Shown: positions 42,051 to 52,448, numbered from the stretch's first letter. The stretch: DNA of 64,000 nucleotides from Bacteroidia bacterium (GCA_030428865.1 JAUIEK010000001.1:310001-374000); one strand, 5' to 3'. Notes: generated by a model not told the origin, from the sequence alone. Numbers and translations: made by a program.

Positions 42051-43160
42051 ATGCGAATTCAGACAATCTTGATACAATTAGTAATAGCAATTTTATTTTT
42101 TGGAAGTTGCAAAGAAAAAACATCAAAATCTTCAGAAGAGAAAACAACATTAGTAGCAGGGAAAGACTCTCTAATATATCTCGAAGAAATTCACTTTAAG
42201 AGTATTCGTCAAATTACATTTGGAGGAGATAATGCAGAGGCCTATTGGAGTTTTGATGATAAGCAACTCATTTTCCAGTCTAACAATTTAAAATGGAATG
42301 TAGGTTGTGATCAAATGTTTTTGATGAATGTTGATGAATCTTTTAAAGATAAAAAACCTCCTATGATTAGTACAGGAAAAGGAAGAACAACCTGTGCTTA
42401 TTTTTTGCCAGACAATAAGCATTTTGTTTATGGATCTACACATTTAAAAGATGAAAAATGTCCAGAAGCTCCTTTACGGAAAAACGGAAAATACGTCTGG
42501 CCAATTTATGAGAGTTACGATATTTTTGTGTCTGACTTAAAAGGAAACATCACAAAACAATTAACCAATACACCTGGTTATGATGCAGAAGCAACGGTTT
42601 CTCCTAAAGGAGATAGAATTGTTTTTACATCTATGCGTAGTGGTGATCTTGAGCTTTATACAATGAATTTAGACGGAACAGATGTAAAGCAAATTACAAA
42701 TGAATTAGGGTATGATGGAGGAGCTTTCTTTTCTCCAGATGGAACAAAACTAATTTTTCGCTCTTCAAGACCAAAAACGGATGAAGAAATTAAAAACTAC
42801 AAGGAATTACTATCTCAAGGATTGGTAGAGCCTACAGAAATGGAACTATATATTTGTAATGCAGATGGCTCAGATTTACGTCAGCTAACTGATTTAGGAA
42901 ATGCAAATTGGAGTCCATTCTTTCATCCTTCAGGTAAAAAAATTCTTTTTTCGTCTAACTTTGAAGCAGAGAGAGGTTTTCCATTCAACTTATATATGAT
43001 AGATATTGACGGGAAAAACCTAAAAAGAATTACACATGGCGAAACTTTTGATGCTTTTCCTGTATTTTCTAATGATGGAAAATGGTTGGCGTTTTCGTCT
43101 AACAGAAATAATGGAGGAGGAAGAGATACAAACTTATTTATTGCAGAATGGCAAGAATAG
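42051..43160 (+). CDS. TolB-like beta-propeller lipoprotein (PD40 repeats)
   Basis: 369 residues with a lipoprotein signal ending at Cys20 (LFFGSCKEK). Several WD40-like PD40 blades are seen: FDDKQLIFQSNN, VSPKGDRIVFTSMRSGDLELYTMNLDG, FSPDGTKLIFRSSRP, FHPSGKKILFSSNF and FSNDGKWLAFSSNR. It resembles the propeller half of TolB but lacks TolB's N-terminal domain. Envelope location is inferred; binding partner unknown. It stands between the M28 peptidase and lepA. Confidence 0.85.
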   Translation: MRIQTILIQLVIAILFFGSCKEKTSKSSEEKTTLVAGKDSLIYLEEIHFKSIRQITFGGDNAEAYWSFDDKQLIFQSNNLKWNVGCDQMFLMNVDESFKDKKPPMISTGKGRTTCAYFLPDNKHFVYGSTHLKDEKCPEAPLRKNGKYVWPIYESYDIFVSDLKGNITKQLTNTPGYDAEATVSPKGDRIVFTSMRSGDLELYTMNLDGTDVKQITNELGYDGGAFFSPDGTKLIFRSSRPKTDEEIKNYKELLSQGLVEPTEMELYICNADGSDLRQLTDLGNANWSPFFHPSGKKILFSSNFEAERGFPFNLYMIDIDGKNLKRITHGETFDAFPVFSNDGKWLAFSSNRNNGGGRDTNLFIAEWQE

Positions 43161-43169
43161 CAATTTAAC

Positions 43170-43177
43170 TATCTTTG
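43170..43177 (+). promoter_or_regulatory. Candidate -7 promoter element for lepA
   Basis: TATCTTTG matches TAnnTTTG, 25 nt before the lepA ATG. No exact -33 box. Confidence 0.5.
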
Positions 43178-43202
43178 CGAACTTTAATTTGATTTAGCTA
43201 GT

Positions 43203-44999
43203 ATGAAGAATATCAGAAACTTTTGCATTATCGCACATATAGATCATGGTAAAAGTACTTTAGCAGATAGATTGCTAGATTATACAGGTGCAGTTTCTGA
43301 ACGAGAGAAACAAGACCAACTTTTAGATAGTATGGACTTGGAGCGTGAGCGTGGAATTACCATAAAATCACACGCCATCCAAATGGAATATAATTTTAGA
43401 GGAGAACAATACATTTTAAATCTAATTGATACTCCAGGGCATGTTGATTTTTCTTACGAAGTTTCTCGGTCGATAGCTGCTTGTGAAGGTGCTTTGTTAA
43501 TTGTAGATGCAGCCCAAAGCATTCAAGCGCAAACCATATCAAATTTGTACTTAGCACTAGAGAATGATTTAGAAATTATTCCAGTATTAAATAAAGTAGA
43601 TTTACCTTCTGCCAATCCAGAAGAAGTAACAGATGATATTGTAGATTTATTAGGATGTGCTCCAGAAGATGTAATTCCTGCTAGTGGAAAAACAGGTTTT
43701 GGAGTCGATAAGATTCTAGAAGCCATTATTGAGCGTATTCCTTCTCCTAAGGGAAATCCTGACGCGCCTTTAAAAGCTTTGATTTTTGATTCTGTTTATA
43801 ACTCATATCGAGGTGTTGAAACTTACTTTAGAGTAATTGATGGTGAGATGAAAAAAGGTCAGGCTATTAAATTTATGGCTACTAATAAACAATATTTTGC
43901 AGATGAGGTTGGAACTTTAAAATTAAAGCAAGAACCGAAACAAACTATAAAATCTGGTGATGTAGGCTATTTAATTACAGGAATAAAAGCAGCTAAAGAA
44001 GTTAAAGTAGGAGATACCATTACAGATTTTAAAGAACCTACAGCAGAACGAATTGAAGGGTTTGAAGATGTAAAACCCATGGTTTTTGCAGGAATCTATC
44101 CTGTAGATACAGAAGATTATGAAGAGCTAAGAGCTTCAATGGAAAAGCTTCAACTTAATGATGCTTCTTTGGTGTTTCAGCCAGAGAGTTCAGCAGCACT
44201 TGGCTTTGGGTTTCGATGTGGTTTTTTAGGAATGCTACATATGGAAATCATCCAAGAACGTCTAGAGCGAGAGTTTAATATGACGGTGATAACAACGGTT
44301 CCTAACGTGTCCTATCATGCTTTTACAAAAAAAGATTCAGAAGAAGTAATTATTGTAAATAATCCGTCTGACTTGCCAGATCCTTCCAAACTCGATCGAG
44401 TAGAAGAGCCTTATATAAAAGCATCAATTATAACAAAATCTGATTTTGTTGGGCAAGTTATGAGTCTTTGTATAGATAAACGTGGCGAAATTGTTAATCA
44501 AACGTACCTTACAACACAAAGAGTAGAGTTGATATTCGATATGCCTTTAGCAGAGATTGTATTTGATTTTTATGATAGATTAAAAACAGTCTCAAAAGGA
44601 TACGCTTCTTTTGATTACCATCCAACAGGAATGCGTAAATCTAGTTTAGTTCGCGTAGATATGTTGCTAAACGGGCAACCTGTTGATGCGCTCTCTGCTT
44701 TATTACACGCTGATAGTGCATATAGCATAGGGAAACGTATTTGTGAAAAATTAAAAGAACTTATCCCAAGACAACAATTTGACATTCCTATTCAGGCAGC
44801 AATTGGGGCAAAAATTATAGCGAGAGAAACCGTAAAAGCACTTCGAAAAGACGTTACCGCAAAATGTTATGGAGGAGACATTTCTCGTAAACGAAAACTA
44901 CTTGAAAAGCAGAAAAAGGGGAAGAAACGAATGCGCCAAGTAGGAAATGTAGAAATTCCTCAGCAAGCATTTATGGCTGTTTTAAAGCTGAATGAATAA
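43203..44999 (+). CDS. lepA: Elongation factor 4 (LepA)
   Basis: 598 residues, the normal size. G-domain motifs: [13 protein letters not shown] (G1), GITIKSHAI (G2), DTPGHVDF (G3) and NKVDLP (G4). Domain II, then the LepA C-terminal domain with [23 protein letters not shown]. It is a translational GTPase that acts on stalled or mis-translocated ribosomes. Single gene with its own -7 box. Confidence 0.97.
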   Translation: MKNIRNFCIIAHIDHGKSTLADRLLDYTGAVSEREKQDQLLDSMDLERERGITIKSHAIQMEYNFRGEQYILNLIDTPGHVDFSYEVSRSIAACEGALLIVDAAQSIQAQTISNLYLALENDLEIIPVLNKVDLPSANPEEVTDDIVDLLGCAPEDVIPASGKTGFGVDKILEAIIERIPSPKGNPDAPLKALIFDSVYNSYRGVETYFRVIDGEMKKGQAIKFMATNKQYFADEVGTLKLKQEPKQTIKSGDVGYLITGIKAAKEVKVGDTITDFKEPTAERIEGFEDVKPMVFAGIYPVDTEDYEELRASMEKLQLNDASLVFQPESSAALGFGFRCGFLGMLHMEIIQERLEREFNMTVITTVPNVSYHAFTKKDSEEVIIVNNPSDLPDPSKLDRVEEPYIKASIITKSDFVGQVMSLCIDKRGEIVNQTYLTTQRVELIFDMPLAEIVFDFYDRLKTVSKGYASFDYHPTGMRKSSLVRVDMLLNGQPVDALSALLHADSAYSIGKRICEKLKELIPRQQFDIPIQAAIGAKIIARETVKALRKDVTAKCYGGDISRKRKLLEKQKKGKKRMRQVGNVEIPQQAFMAVLKLNE

Positions 45000-45082
45000 C
45001 TTACTTTTTTAGAGAATTATAAGGTTTTAAGATTCCTGATAAGGAAAAATGTTATAAATTCCGCTCCCTAAGATTATTACTA

Positions 45083-47560
45083 TTGAATCTAAAAAGGGGG
45101 ATATTATTTTTTTTCTTGGTTTGCAGCGTAAAGCTATTTTCGCAAGAACCTACTGATGCAGGAAATGCAATAGTTGTTTGTGGCAATATTAATATGGAGT
45201 TAAACTCCAATGGAACAGGATTAGACGACTTTCAAAACAGCGGAAATATTGCTCCTTCCTGCGGTTTTACAGAAAGTCAGAGCTTATGGGTAAGAGTAGT
45301 AATTGATCAAGGTGGAACATTAGGATTTACAATCACATCAAATAATGGTTTTGATGATTATGATTTTGCTGTATATGGTCCAAATGTTACCCCTACTACT
45401 TTAGGAAGTTCTATCCGCTGTTCCTCCACAAACCCACAATCTGCCGGAACACCTGCAATTACAGGGATGAATGCTACGGAGACCGACACTTCAGAAGGTC
45501 CTGGTCCTGCTGGAAATGGCTTTGTTCGTTGGTTAGACGTATTACCTGGAGAAGAATACTATATTCTAATTGATAATTTCAACCAGCAAGACGGTGCTAC
45601 CTTAGAGTGGACAGGGACTGCCACCTTTCCTGGATCGCCAAATTTTAACATTCCTACAGGAACATCAATTGATATTGAAAATTGCGATACTGACGGAACT
45701 ATTGATGACCAAACTGTTTTTGATTTAACCACAAACGAAGCATTAATACTTGGAAATCAGGCCAATATAAATATAACATATCATACTACTATTAACGATG
45801 CCCAAATAGGAATTAATGAAATAGCAAACCCACAGGCATATCGTAATTTAACCAATCCAGAAGTCATATACATTCGTTTAACCAATAGTGATACAGGGTG
45901 TTTTGAAGTGACTGATTTTACTTTAACCGTTTCAGGATTTAACGTCAATACCCCTAGTGGTTTAGGTGTATGTGATGATGATACGGATGGTTTTACTCTG
46001 TTTAATTTAACTGATCGAGCTAACGAAATTTTAAATGGATTATCTCCTTCTGATTACACATTACAATATTATACAGATGATACTTATACCAATCAAATAG
46101 CAGATCCAACTGCTTTTGAGAATACCATTTTAGGAGGTCAGCCAATTTATGTAAGAGTTATTCGTGATAGTGATGGTTGTTATGCAGATGCTTCTTTTAG
46201 TATTGAAGTTTATGCTTTGCCAGAGATTAATACTCCTTTTTTATTTCAGCAATGTGATGAAGATGGTGTTTCTGATGGGATCACTGATTTTAATCTTTCA
46301 GAAGCTGATGAATATTTAACACAAGGGAATAATAATTTAACAGTACAGTATTTTTTGTCATTTTTAGATGCAGATACTAACAGTAATCCTGTTACGCCAT
46401 TTCCTTTTTCTAACTCTACAGCTAATACAGTGTATGCTAGAGTAGAAACTCCTGAAGGATGCCATAGAGTAGCTCAAGTTGATTTAAGTGTTTCCACAAC
46501 TTCTTTTCCAGCTGATTATACTTACACTTTGGAGAATTGTGACGATGATGATGTTATTGATGGCTTTGCTATGTTTGATTTAAATCAAGCTACTACTGAT
46601 ATGTTGGCTCAGTTTCCTGCAAATCAAAATTTAACAGTTTCGTATTATCGAAACTTATCAGATGCGCAATTAGAAATAAACGAACTATCATCTGATTATA
46701 CCAATGAAACTCCGTTTAATCAAACCGTTTATGTGCGTGTGGAAAGTCAAGATAATGGGCAATGTGTAGGGTTAGGACCACACCTTACACTTGTAGTTAA
46801 TCCTAGACCTGAGTTTGATTTAAATTCTACAGATATCATTTGTTTAAATAATAATACGCCTTTAACTATAAGTATCAGTAATCCAAATGATGTTTACACG
46901 TATCAATGGACCAATGAAGCAGGCATTAATGTTGGTAACGTACCTTCTATCAATATTCAAGAGCCAGGCGTGTATACAGTTGTAGCAACTTCTGATGAAG
47001 GATGTTTATCGTTTCCAAATCAAATAGCAGTAGAGGCATCTAATATCGCTACTATTACTCAGGAAGATATTCAGATAACAGACGATTCCGAGAATAATAC
47101 GATTACCATTGAAACTGCGAATCAAAATTTAGGTATTGGAGATTATGAATATGCGCTAAATGATCAAAACTCTTATCAGAGCGAACCTTATTTTGAGGGA
47201 GTACCTGCAGGCATCCATACTGTTTATGTAAGAGATAGAAATAATTGTGGAGAAGTTTCTATTGAGGTGGCTATATTAGGTTTTCCAAAGTTTTTTACTC
47301 CAAATAATGATGGGGTTAACGATACTTGGCAATTGGCAGGAGTTACTCATGATTCTTATAGAGAAGGCCAAATACATATTTTTGATCGTTATGGTAAAGT
47401 AGTGGCTCAGATTGATGCATTAAACAGTGCAAGTGGTTGGGATGGTTTACACCAAGGCAAACCATTGCCTTCAACAGACTATTGGTTTACGGTACAGTTA
47501 GTAGACATTAATGGAAATGTGAGGCAACGAAAAGGACATTTTAGTTTAATTAGAAAATAA
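45083..47560 (+). CDS. T9SS type B sorted adhesin-like protein with four tandem modules
   Basis: 825 residues from a TTG at 45083 that opens a signal peptide (ending VKLFSQ); no ATG is available. After an N-terminal domain come four related modules of about 95 residues, each opening with Cys-Asp-x-Asp and an Asp-Gly turn then a FDL/FNL strand (for example ENCDTDGTIDDQTVFDL and QQCDEDGVSDGITDFNL). An Ig/PKD-like part follows. The C-terminus is the gliding-motility type B sorting domain: FPKFFTPNNDGVNDTW, IHIFDRYGKVV, GWDGLHQGKPLPSTDYW. Exported by type IX secretion, probably with the adjacent PorP/SprF protein. Confidence 0.92.
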   Translation: MNLKRGILFFFLVCSVKLFSQEPTDAGNAIVVCGNINMELNSNGTGLDDFQNSGNIAPSCGFTESQSLWVRVVIDQGGTLGFTITSNNGFDDYDFAVYGPNVTPTTLGSSIRCSSTNPQSAGTPAITGMNATETDTSEGPGPAGNGFVRWLDVLPGEEYYILIDNFNQQDGATLEWTGTATFPGSPNFNIPTGTSIDIENCDTDGTIDDQTVFDLTTNEALILGNQANINITYHTTINDAQIGINEIANPQAYRNLTNPEVIYIRLTNSDTGCFEVTDFTLTVSGFNVNTPSGLGVCDDDTDGFTLFNLTDRANEILNGLSPSDYTLQYYTDDTYTNQIADPTAFENTILGGQPIYVRVIRDSDGCYADASFSIEVYALPEINTPFLFQQCDEDGVSDGITDFNLSEADEYLTQGNNNLTVQYFLSFLDADTNSNPVTPFPFSNSTANTVYARVETPEGCHRVAQVDLSVSTTSFPADYTYTLENCDDDDVIDGFAMFDLNQATTDMLAQFPANQNLTVSYYRNLSDAQLEINELSSDYTNETPFNQTVYVRVESQDNGQCVGLGPHLTLVVNPRPEFDLNSTDIICLNNNTPLTISISNPNDVYTYQWTNEAGINVGNVPSINIQEPGVYTVVATSDEGCLSFPNQIAVEASNIATITQEDIQITDDSENNTITIETANQNLGIGDYEYALNDQNSYQSEPYFEGVPAGIHTVYVRDRNNCGEVSIEVAILGFPKFFTPNNDGVNDTWQLAGVTHDSYREGQIHIFDRYGKVVAQIDALNSASGWDGLHQGKPLPSTDYWFTVQLVDINGNVRQRKGHFSLIRK

Positions 47561-47578
47561 CAAGATCTTATCAGGGAT

Positions 47579-48547
47579 TTGAAAACAATTTACAAATCAA
47601 TACTTTTTACTTTTTTATTTGGTAATCTGATTTATTCACAAGAAACATTACCAATCTACTCAGACTATCTTTCAGATAATGTTTATTTATTGCACCCCTC
47701 TGCAGCAGGAATTGGAAATTGTGGTAAAATACGGTTAACTGCAAGAAAACAATGGTTTGATGTAGATAATGCTCCTTCTTTACAAACGCTCAGTTTTCAT
47801 ACAAAATTTACTGAAAAAGCAGCTTTGGGAGTTATTTTATTTAATGATAAAAATGGATTTCATTCCCAAAAAGGAATTCAAGGAACTTATGCATATCACT
47901 TAAATTTGAGTGATCGAGGGTATTTTCATCAACTATCATTTGGTATGTCGTTGTCATTGGTGTTAAATCAAGTAGATCAAACTCAGTTTTCAGGAGATCC
48001 TACAGTAGCACAACTTATAGAGAGTCGAGGTTATTATAACGGAGACGTTAGTATGGCCTATCATAATGGCGGATTATTTTCTTATGCCACAGTCAAGAAT
48101 TTATTTTTATCAGCCAGAAACAATTATAACGATCAATTTGAATCGTTAAACCTTAGAAAATATCTATTTACTTTTGGCTACTACTTTGGAGAAGAAAAAA
48201 GAATACAATGGGAGCCGTCTATTACAGGACAATGGAAAGAGCGAATAGGAGATAAGTTTTTAGATTTTAATTTAAAAGCATACAAGAGGGTAAATAATAG
48301 TCGTATTTGGGCGGTTTTGTCTTATAGAAAAGGATTTGGTGGAAGTAGTAGCATTAATGAACTAAACTACATTACACCTATTATAGGAGTCAATTACAAG
48401 AAATATCTATTTTCATATACTTACACACATCAATTAGGCGATATTAGTTTTTCTAGTGGAGGTTTTCATCAAGTTACTTTGGGCATAAACGTATTTTGTG
48501 AATCTCCAAGAGCTTCAGCATGTCCTAATATTAATGCAATGTTTTAA
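47579..48547 (+). CDS. PorP/SprF-family type IX secretion membrane protein
   Basis: 322 residues from a TTG at 47579 (KTIYKSILFTFLFGNLIYSQ signal peptide). The PorP/SprF family is recognised by the opening LPIYSDYLSDNVYLLHPSAAGIG and the barrel pattern ending HQVTLGINVFCES. Such proteins accompany individual type B sorted substrates and are needed for their surface anchoring. It lies 18 nt after its likely partner. Confidence 0.9.
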   Translation: MKTIYKSILFTFLFGNLIYSQETLPIYSDYLSDNVYLLHPSAAGIGNCGKIRLTARKQWFDVDNAPSLQTLSFHTKFTEKAALGVILFNDKNGFHSQKGIQGTYAYHLNLSDRGYFHQLSFGMSLSLVLNQVDQTQFSGDPTVAQLIESRGYYNGDVSMAYHNGGLFSYATVKNLFLSARNNYNDQFESLNLRKYLFTFGYYFGEEKRIQWEPSITGQWKERIGDKFLDFNLKAYKRVNNSRIWAVLSYRKGFGGSSSINELNYITPIIGVNYKKYLFSYTYTHQLGDISFSSGGFHQVTLGINVFCESPRASACPNINAMF

Positions 48548-48604
48548 AAAACCTTTTCTTATGTGGCTAATTTAGTTATAAGAGTAAGCTTAGACTTAAG
48601 AAAT

Positions 48605-49303
48605 TTAATCCCTACCACCAAGTATTTGAAATCCCCAATATAATAACATAGCCAATGACCCTAATGCAGCAACTAAGTAAGTTCTTGCAGCCCATTTTAG
48701 AGCATCTTTAGATCCTTTATATTCTTCTTGGCTTACCATATTTTTATTTTTTAGCCAAGCTAAAGCTCTATTACTAGCATCATATTCAACAGGTAGTGTA
48801 ATAAAGCTGAACAAGGTAGCTAATCCCATAAATGCAAGCCCAATTATAGCAATGATAAAACCGATACCTGCATTGCTAGAGGCAGCTCCTAAAATTAAAC
48901 CACCAATTACCAACCATTGAGAAAATTGAGAAGATACACTTACAACAGGAACTAATTTTGAACGCATAGTCAACCAGTCATATGCTTGTGCATGTTGTAC
49001 TGCATGACCAACCTCATGAGCTGCTACGGCAGCGGCAGCGGCATTTCGTTGATTGTAAACGCCTTCTGAGAGATTAACTGTTTTTTTTACAGGATTGTAA
49101 TGATCCGTTAGCATTCCTGGAGTAGAAATTACTTGTACATCTCGAATTCCATGATCAGCCAACATTTTTTCGGCAATTTCTTTTCCGCTCATTCCATTTC
49201 TTAAATGGACTTGTGAGTACTTTTTAAACTTGCTCTTTAATCTAGTACTAATAAGCCAGCTAACTAAGGCGATGATTCCTATTAAAATATAAAATTCTTT
49301 CAT
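48605..49303 (-). CDS. Zinc metallopeptidase, YugP family
   Basis: 232 residues. One N-terminal membrane segment (4-20), a metal site HEVGHAVQHAQAYDW (about 94-108), membrane segments about 128-165 and a last one at about 210-226. The downstream Glu-containing helix (LPVEYDASNRALAWL) fits the third ligand of the family. An inner-membrane neutral protease of unknown substrate. It is head-to-head with the asparaginase gene. Confidence 0.92.
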   Translation of the reverse strand: MKEFYILIGIIALVSWLISTRLKSKFKKYSQVHLRNGMSGKEIAEKMLADHGIRDVQVISTPGMLTDHYNPVKKTVNLSEGVYNQRNAAAAAVAAHEVGHAVQHAQAYDWLTMRSKLVPVVSVSSQFSQWLVIGGLILGAASSNAGIGFIIAIIGLAFMGLATLFSFITLPVEYDASNRALAWLKNKNMVSQEEYKGSKDALKWAARTYLVAALGSLAMLLYWGFQILGGRD

Positions 49304-49371
49304 TGTTTTTTGCTCTAATTAATTCGTTTTACTTTTACATCATAAAGTGTTCCAATTTACTATTATTTTGT

Positions 49372-50415
49372 ATGAATGACAAATTGACAACAAAACCAAA
49401 AATCCTCTTAATCTATACAGGAGGAACAATTGGAATGGTAAAAGACTATAAAACGAATGCCTTAAAAGCTTTCAATTTTGAAAAGATTCTAGAAAAGATT
49501 CCAGAATTAAACCAGTTAAATTGTTCAATAGAAACAATTTCATTTGAAGAGCCAATAGACTCGTCTAATATGAACACTCAATATTATGTTCTACTAGCAG
49601 AAATTATAGAGAATAATTATGCAAACTTTGACGGATTTGTTGTGCTTTCTGGATCAGATACCATGTCATATACTTCGTCTGCCATTAGTTTTATGCTCGA
49701 AAACTTGCAAAAACCAGTCATTTTTACAGGATCACAGCTTCCCATAGGAGATTTACGAACAGACGCTAAGGAAAATTTAATCACTTCTATAGAAATTGCT
49801 TCTACATGGGAAAACGGGAAACCAGTTATTACGGAAGTTGGGCTGTATTTTGAGTATAAACTGTATAGAGCCAATAGAACAACCAAGCTTAATGCAGAGC
49901 AGTTTGAGGCCTTTGCTTCTTTGAACTATACTCCTCTAGCTGAAAGTGGAGTACATCTCCATATTCACAAACATTCATTGTTAGATCGACCAGAAGAAAA
50001 TCTTATTGTAAGAAAAAAATTAAACACGAATATCGTTATATTAAAGCTGTTTCCAGGAATCACAAAAGAGGTAATTAAGCAAATTCTGTCAACTCCCAAT
50101 TTAGAAGGAGTTATTTTAGAAACTTATGGAGCAGGAAATGCCAATACAGAAGATTGGTTTGTTTCACTATTAGCCAATGCAATACAAAAAGGAGTACATA
50201 TAGTTAATGTTACTCAATGTGTAGGAGGCTCTGTAATATTAGGACATTACGAAACCAGTATTCATTTAAGAGACATAGGAGTAATTAACGGGAAAGACAT
50301 AACAACCGAATCAGCAGTAGCAAAACTTATGTATTTATTAGGAGTAGGTTTGTCTAAAGAAGAATTTAAGCATTATTTTGAACATTCATTACGAGGAGAA
50401 ATGACCATTTTTTAG
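49372..50415 (+). CDS. ansA: Type I L-asparaginase
   Basis: 347 residues from ATG 49372; a start at 49303 would add a hydrophobic leader lying over the neighbouring promoter region. Active-site Thr motifs: LLIYTGGTIGMV (first) and VLSGSDTMSYTSSAI (second), and the Lys in TDAKENLI. Hydrolyses asparagine to aspartate; no signal peptide, so cytoplasmic. A hairpin with a T tail follows about 50 nt later. Confidence 0.93.
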   Translation: MNDKLTTKPKILLIYTGGTIGMVKDYKTNALKAFNFEKILEKIPELNQLNCSIETISFEEPIDSSNMNTQYYVLLAEIIENNYANFDGFVVLSGSDTMSYTSSAISFMLENLQKPVIFTGSQLPIGDLRTDAKENLITSIEIASTWENGKPVITEVGLYFEYKLYRANRTTKLNAEQFEAFASLNYTPLAESGVHLHIHKHSLLDRPEENLIVRKKLNTNIVILKLFPGITKEVIKQILSTPNLEGVILETYGAGNANTEDWFVSLLANAIQKGVHIVNVTQCVGGSVILGHYETSIHLRDIGVINGKDITTESAVAKLMYLLGVGLSKEEFKHYFEHSLRGEMTIF

Positions 50416-50464
50416 TGTTATATGTTAAATTTTTATCATTTTCTTTAGAAACTTTGTAAATAGA

Positions 50465-50497
50465 TGATTCTTTTTTTTAGAGAATCAACAATTTTTT
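50465..50497 (+). terminator. Probable terminator after ansA
   Basis: TGATTCT/AGAATCA stem (7 bp) with a T-rich loop, followed by ACAATTTTTTG. The rest of the 205-nt gap before the exbB-like gene shows no clear promoter. Confidence 0.55.
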
Positions 50498-50620
50498 GTT
50501 ACTTGCTGTCCGCAATTTAACAGGCACGTACTTTTATTTTTCAAACCCGTTAAATGAGTTGTTGTTTGAAATTGCAATTTTTATTTAATTCGTAAACTAT
50601 TTAAATTAATTAATACAACG

Positions 50621-51337
50621 ATGAAAAAAGTAGTAAATATCCTAACAGTTACAGGATTTATGTTTTTTGGAGCTATTCAATCAGCTTTTGCTCAAGAAAC
50701 AGCTGAGCAAACGTTTCACCAAGTTTTAAAACAACGTTTTATTGAAGGTGATCCCGGGTTTATGGGGATTGTACTTGTGGCTTTGATTTTAGGTTTAGCA
50801 ATAGCTATAGAAAGAATCATATACTTAAACATGGCAACTACAAACACCAAAAAATTAATAAATAACGTAGAGGATGCATTAAGCTCTGGTGGTGTAGAAG
50901 CAGCTAAAGAAGTGTGTAGAAATTCAAAAGGACCTGTTGCCTCAATTTTTTATCAAGGTTTAGACAGAGTTGATGAAGGAATTGAAGCTGCAGAAAAAGC
51001 AGTTATTGGTTACGGAGGTGTGCAAATGGGATTATTAGAGAAAAATGTATCTTGGTTATCTCTTTTTATTGCCTTAGCTCCAATGCTTGGTTTCATGGGA
51101 ACAGTTATTGGTATGATTAAAGCTTTTGATTCTATTGAGGTTTCTAATGACATTTCTCCAGCAGTAGTTGCAGGAGGTATTAAAGTAGCACTTCTAACAA
51201 CAGTATTTGGTCTAATTGTTGCTATTATTCTTCAGATTTTTTATAACTACATCGTATCAAAAGTAGATAGTATTGTAAACAGCATGGAAGATGCTTCAAT
51301 TAGCTTAATCGATACGTTGGTTAAGTATAAAAAATAA
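50621..51337 (+). CDS. exbB: ExbB/TolQ/MotA-type proton channel protein
   Basis: 238 residues. An N-terminal signal-like segment (VNILTVTGFMFFGAIQSAFA), then three membrane helices of the ExbB/TolQ family (FMGIVLVALILGLAIAIERI; SLFIALAPMLGFMGTVIGMI with the conserved APMLGFMGTVxGMI motif; VALLTTVFGLIVAIILQIF). With the two ExbD proteins it should form the proton-driven motor energising TonB-dependent outer-membrane transport or a related process. First gene of a five-gene cluster. Confidence 0.92.
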   Translation: MKKVVNILTVTGFMFFGAIQSAFAQETAEQTFHQVLKQRFIEGDPGFMGIVLVALILGLAIAIERIIYLNMATTNTKKLINNVEDALSSGGVEAAKEVCRNSKGPVASIFYQGLDRVDEGIEAAEKAVIGYGGVQMGLLEKNVSWLSLFIALAPMLGFMGTVIGMIKAFDSIEVSNDISPAVVAGGIKVALLTTVFGLIVAIILQIFYNYIVSKVDSIVNSMEDASISLIDTLVKYKK

Positions 51338-51343
51338 TAAGAT

Positions 51344-51796
51344 ATGAACAGTAAATTTTCTAAAATATTAACAATTTTAGTGGGTGTTATTGCTGTTGCT
51401 GGAATAGGACTGTTTGTTAATGTAGCAGTTGCTGGTGACGATGCAAAAGCGGTATCAGATGCTGTAGGACCACTAGTTAGCTTCTCTCAATATCTTTTAT
51501 ATATAACAATTGTTGTTGCAGTAGTTCTCTCAATTTTAGGATTAATTAAAAATCCAGAAAATTTAAAGAAAACTATTCTAGGATTGTTGGTACTAGGAGC
51601 ATTATTTGCGGTTTCATACTTTATATCAGATAGTGAAGCTGTTTTAAATGCGCAAGGAAAAGTAATTGCAGGAGGAGAAGAAGGATCTCTATCAAATCAG
51701 TTATCTAGTACAGGAATATGGTTTAGTGTAATATTAGGAGCTGTAGGATTCTTTTTCTTTATAATTGATTTAGTGAAAAGCTTAGTAAAATCATAA
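51344..51796 (+). CDS. Unknown membrane protein inside the ExbB-ExbD cluster
   Basis: 150 residues with four hydrophobic segments (about 8-28, 47-67, 75-93 and 122-147). No known family. The loop around 94-118 (SDSEAVLNAQGKVIAGGEEG) is acidic and glycine-rich. It begins 6 nt after exbB and ends 5 nt before the first exbD, so it is made with them and probably belongs to the same complex. The N-terminal segment could be a cleaved signal (VAVAGDD). Confidence 0.75.
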   Translation: MNSKFSKILTILVGVIAVAGIGLFVNVAVAGDDAKAVSDAVGPLVSFSQYLLYITIVVAVVLSILGLIKNPENLKKTILGLLVLGALFAVSYFISDSEAVLNAQGKVIAGGEEGSLSNQLSSTGIWFSVILGAVGFFFFIIDLVKSLVKS

Positions 51797-51801
51797 AACC
51801 C

Positions 51802-52431
51802 ATGGCAAAAAGAGATTTACCAGAAATTAATGCAGGATCGATGGCAGATATTGCTTTCTTACTCCTGATCTTTTTCTTGGTTACAACAACCATGGATGTA
51901 GATTCAGGAATTTCTAAGAAACTATCAGAAAAGCCACCTCCAGATTATGACCCTCCTAAAATTAAGGAGAAAAACATCTTTGAAGTAAACATTAATAGGA
52001 ATAATGAGTTACTAGTAGAAGGTGAGCGTATGGAGTTGAGAAACTTAAAAGAGGCAGCTATTAAATTTATAGATAACGGAGGAGGATTAGGAAATTCATC
52101 AGAAGATGGGACGCCTGGGAAACCTTGCGATTATTGTAAAGGAGAAAAAAGCCCAACATCTTCTGATCATCCAAGTAAAGCAGTTATTTCTGTTCAAAGT
52201 GATAGACTTACAGAATATGGAACGTATGTAGTTGTTCAAGATGAGTTGCTAAAAGCATACACAGAACTTCGAAATCGTCTTTCAAAAGAACGTTACGGCA
52301 TGCTTTATACAGAGTTGGAAGAACAATATAAAGACAACAGGAAAAATGAGGAACTAAAGAAAAAAGTAGAAGATATAAGAAATGCATATCCTCAAATTAT
52401 TTCTGATGCAGAACCTACTTCTGCTAACTAA
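51802..52431 (+). CDS. exbD: ExbD-type protein with extended domain and CDYC motif
   Basis: 209 residues, longer than the usual 130-150. The single membrane helix contains the functional Asp16 (SMADIAFLLLIFFLVTTT). The periplasmic part has an insertion with Cys109 and Cys112 (PCDYCKGEK) in a Gly/Ser-rich loop, followed by the ExbD strand VISVQSDRLTEYGTYVVVQDEL and a charged C-terminal helix. Acts with ExbB. The CxxC pair could bind metal or form a disulfide. Confidence 0.9.
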   Translation: MAKRDLPEINAGSMADIAFLLLIFFLVTTTMDVDSGISKKLSEKPPPDYDPPKIKEKNIFEVNINRNNELLVEGERMELRNLKEAAIKFIDNGGGLGNSSEDGTPGKPCDYCKGEKSPTSSDHPSKAVISVQSDRLTEYGTYVVVQDELLKAYTELRNRLSKERYGMLYTELEEQYKDNRKNEELKKKVEDIRNAYPQIISDAEPTSAN

Positions 52432-52448
52432 TTTCAAAATTAGAAACA

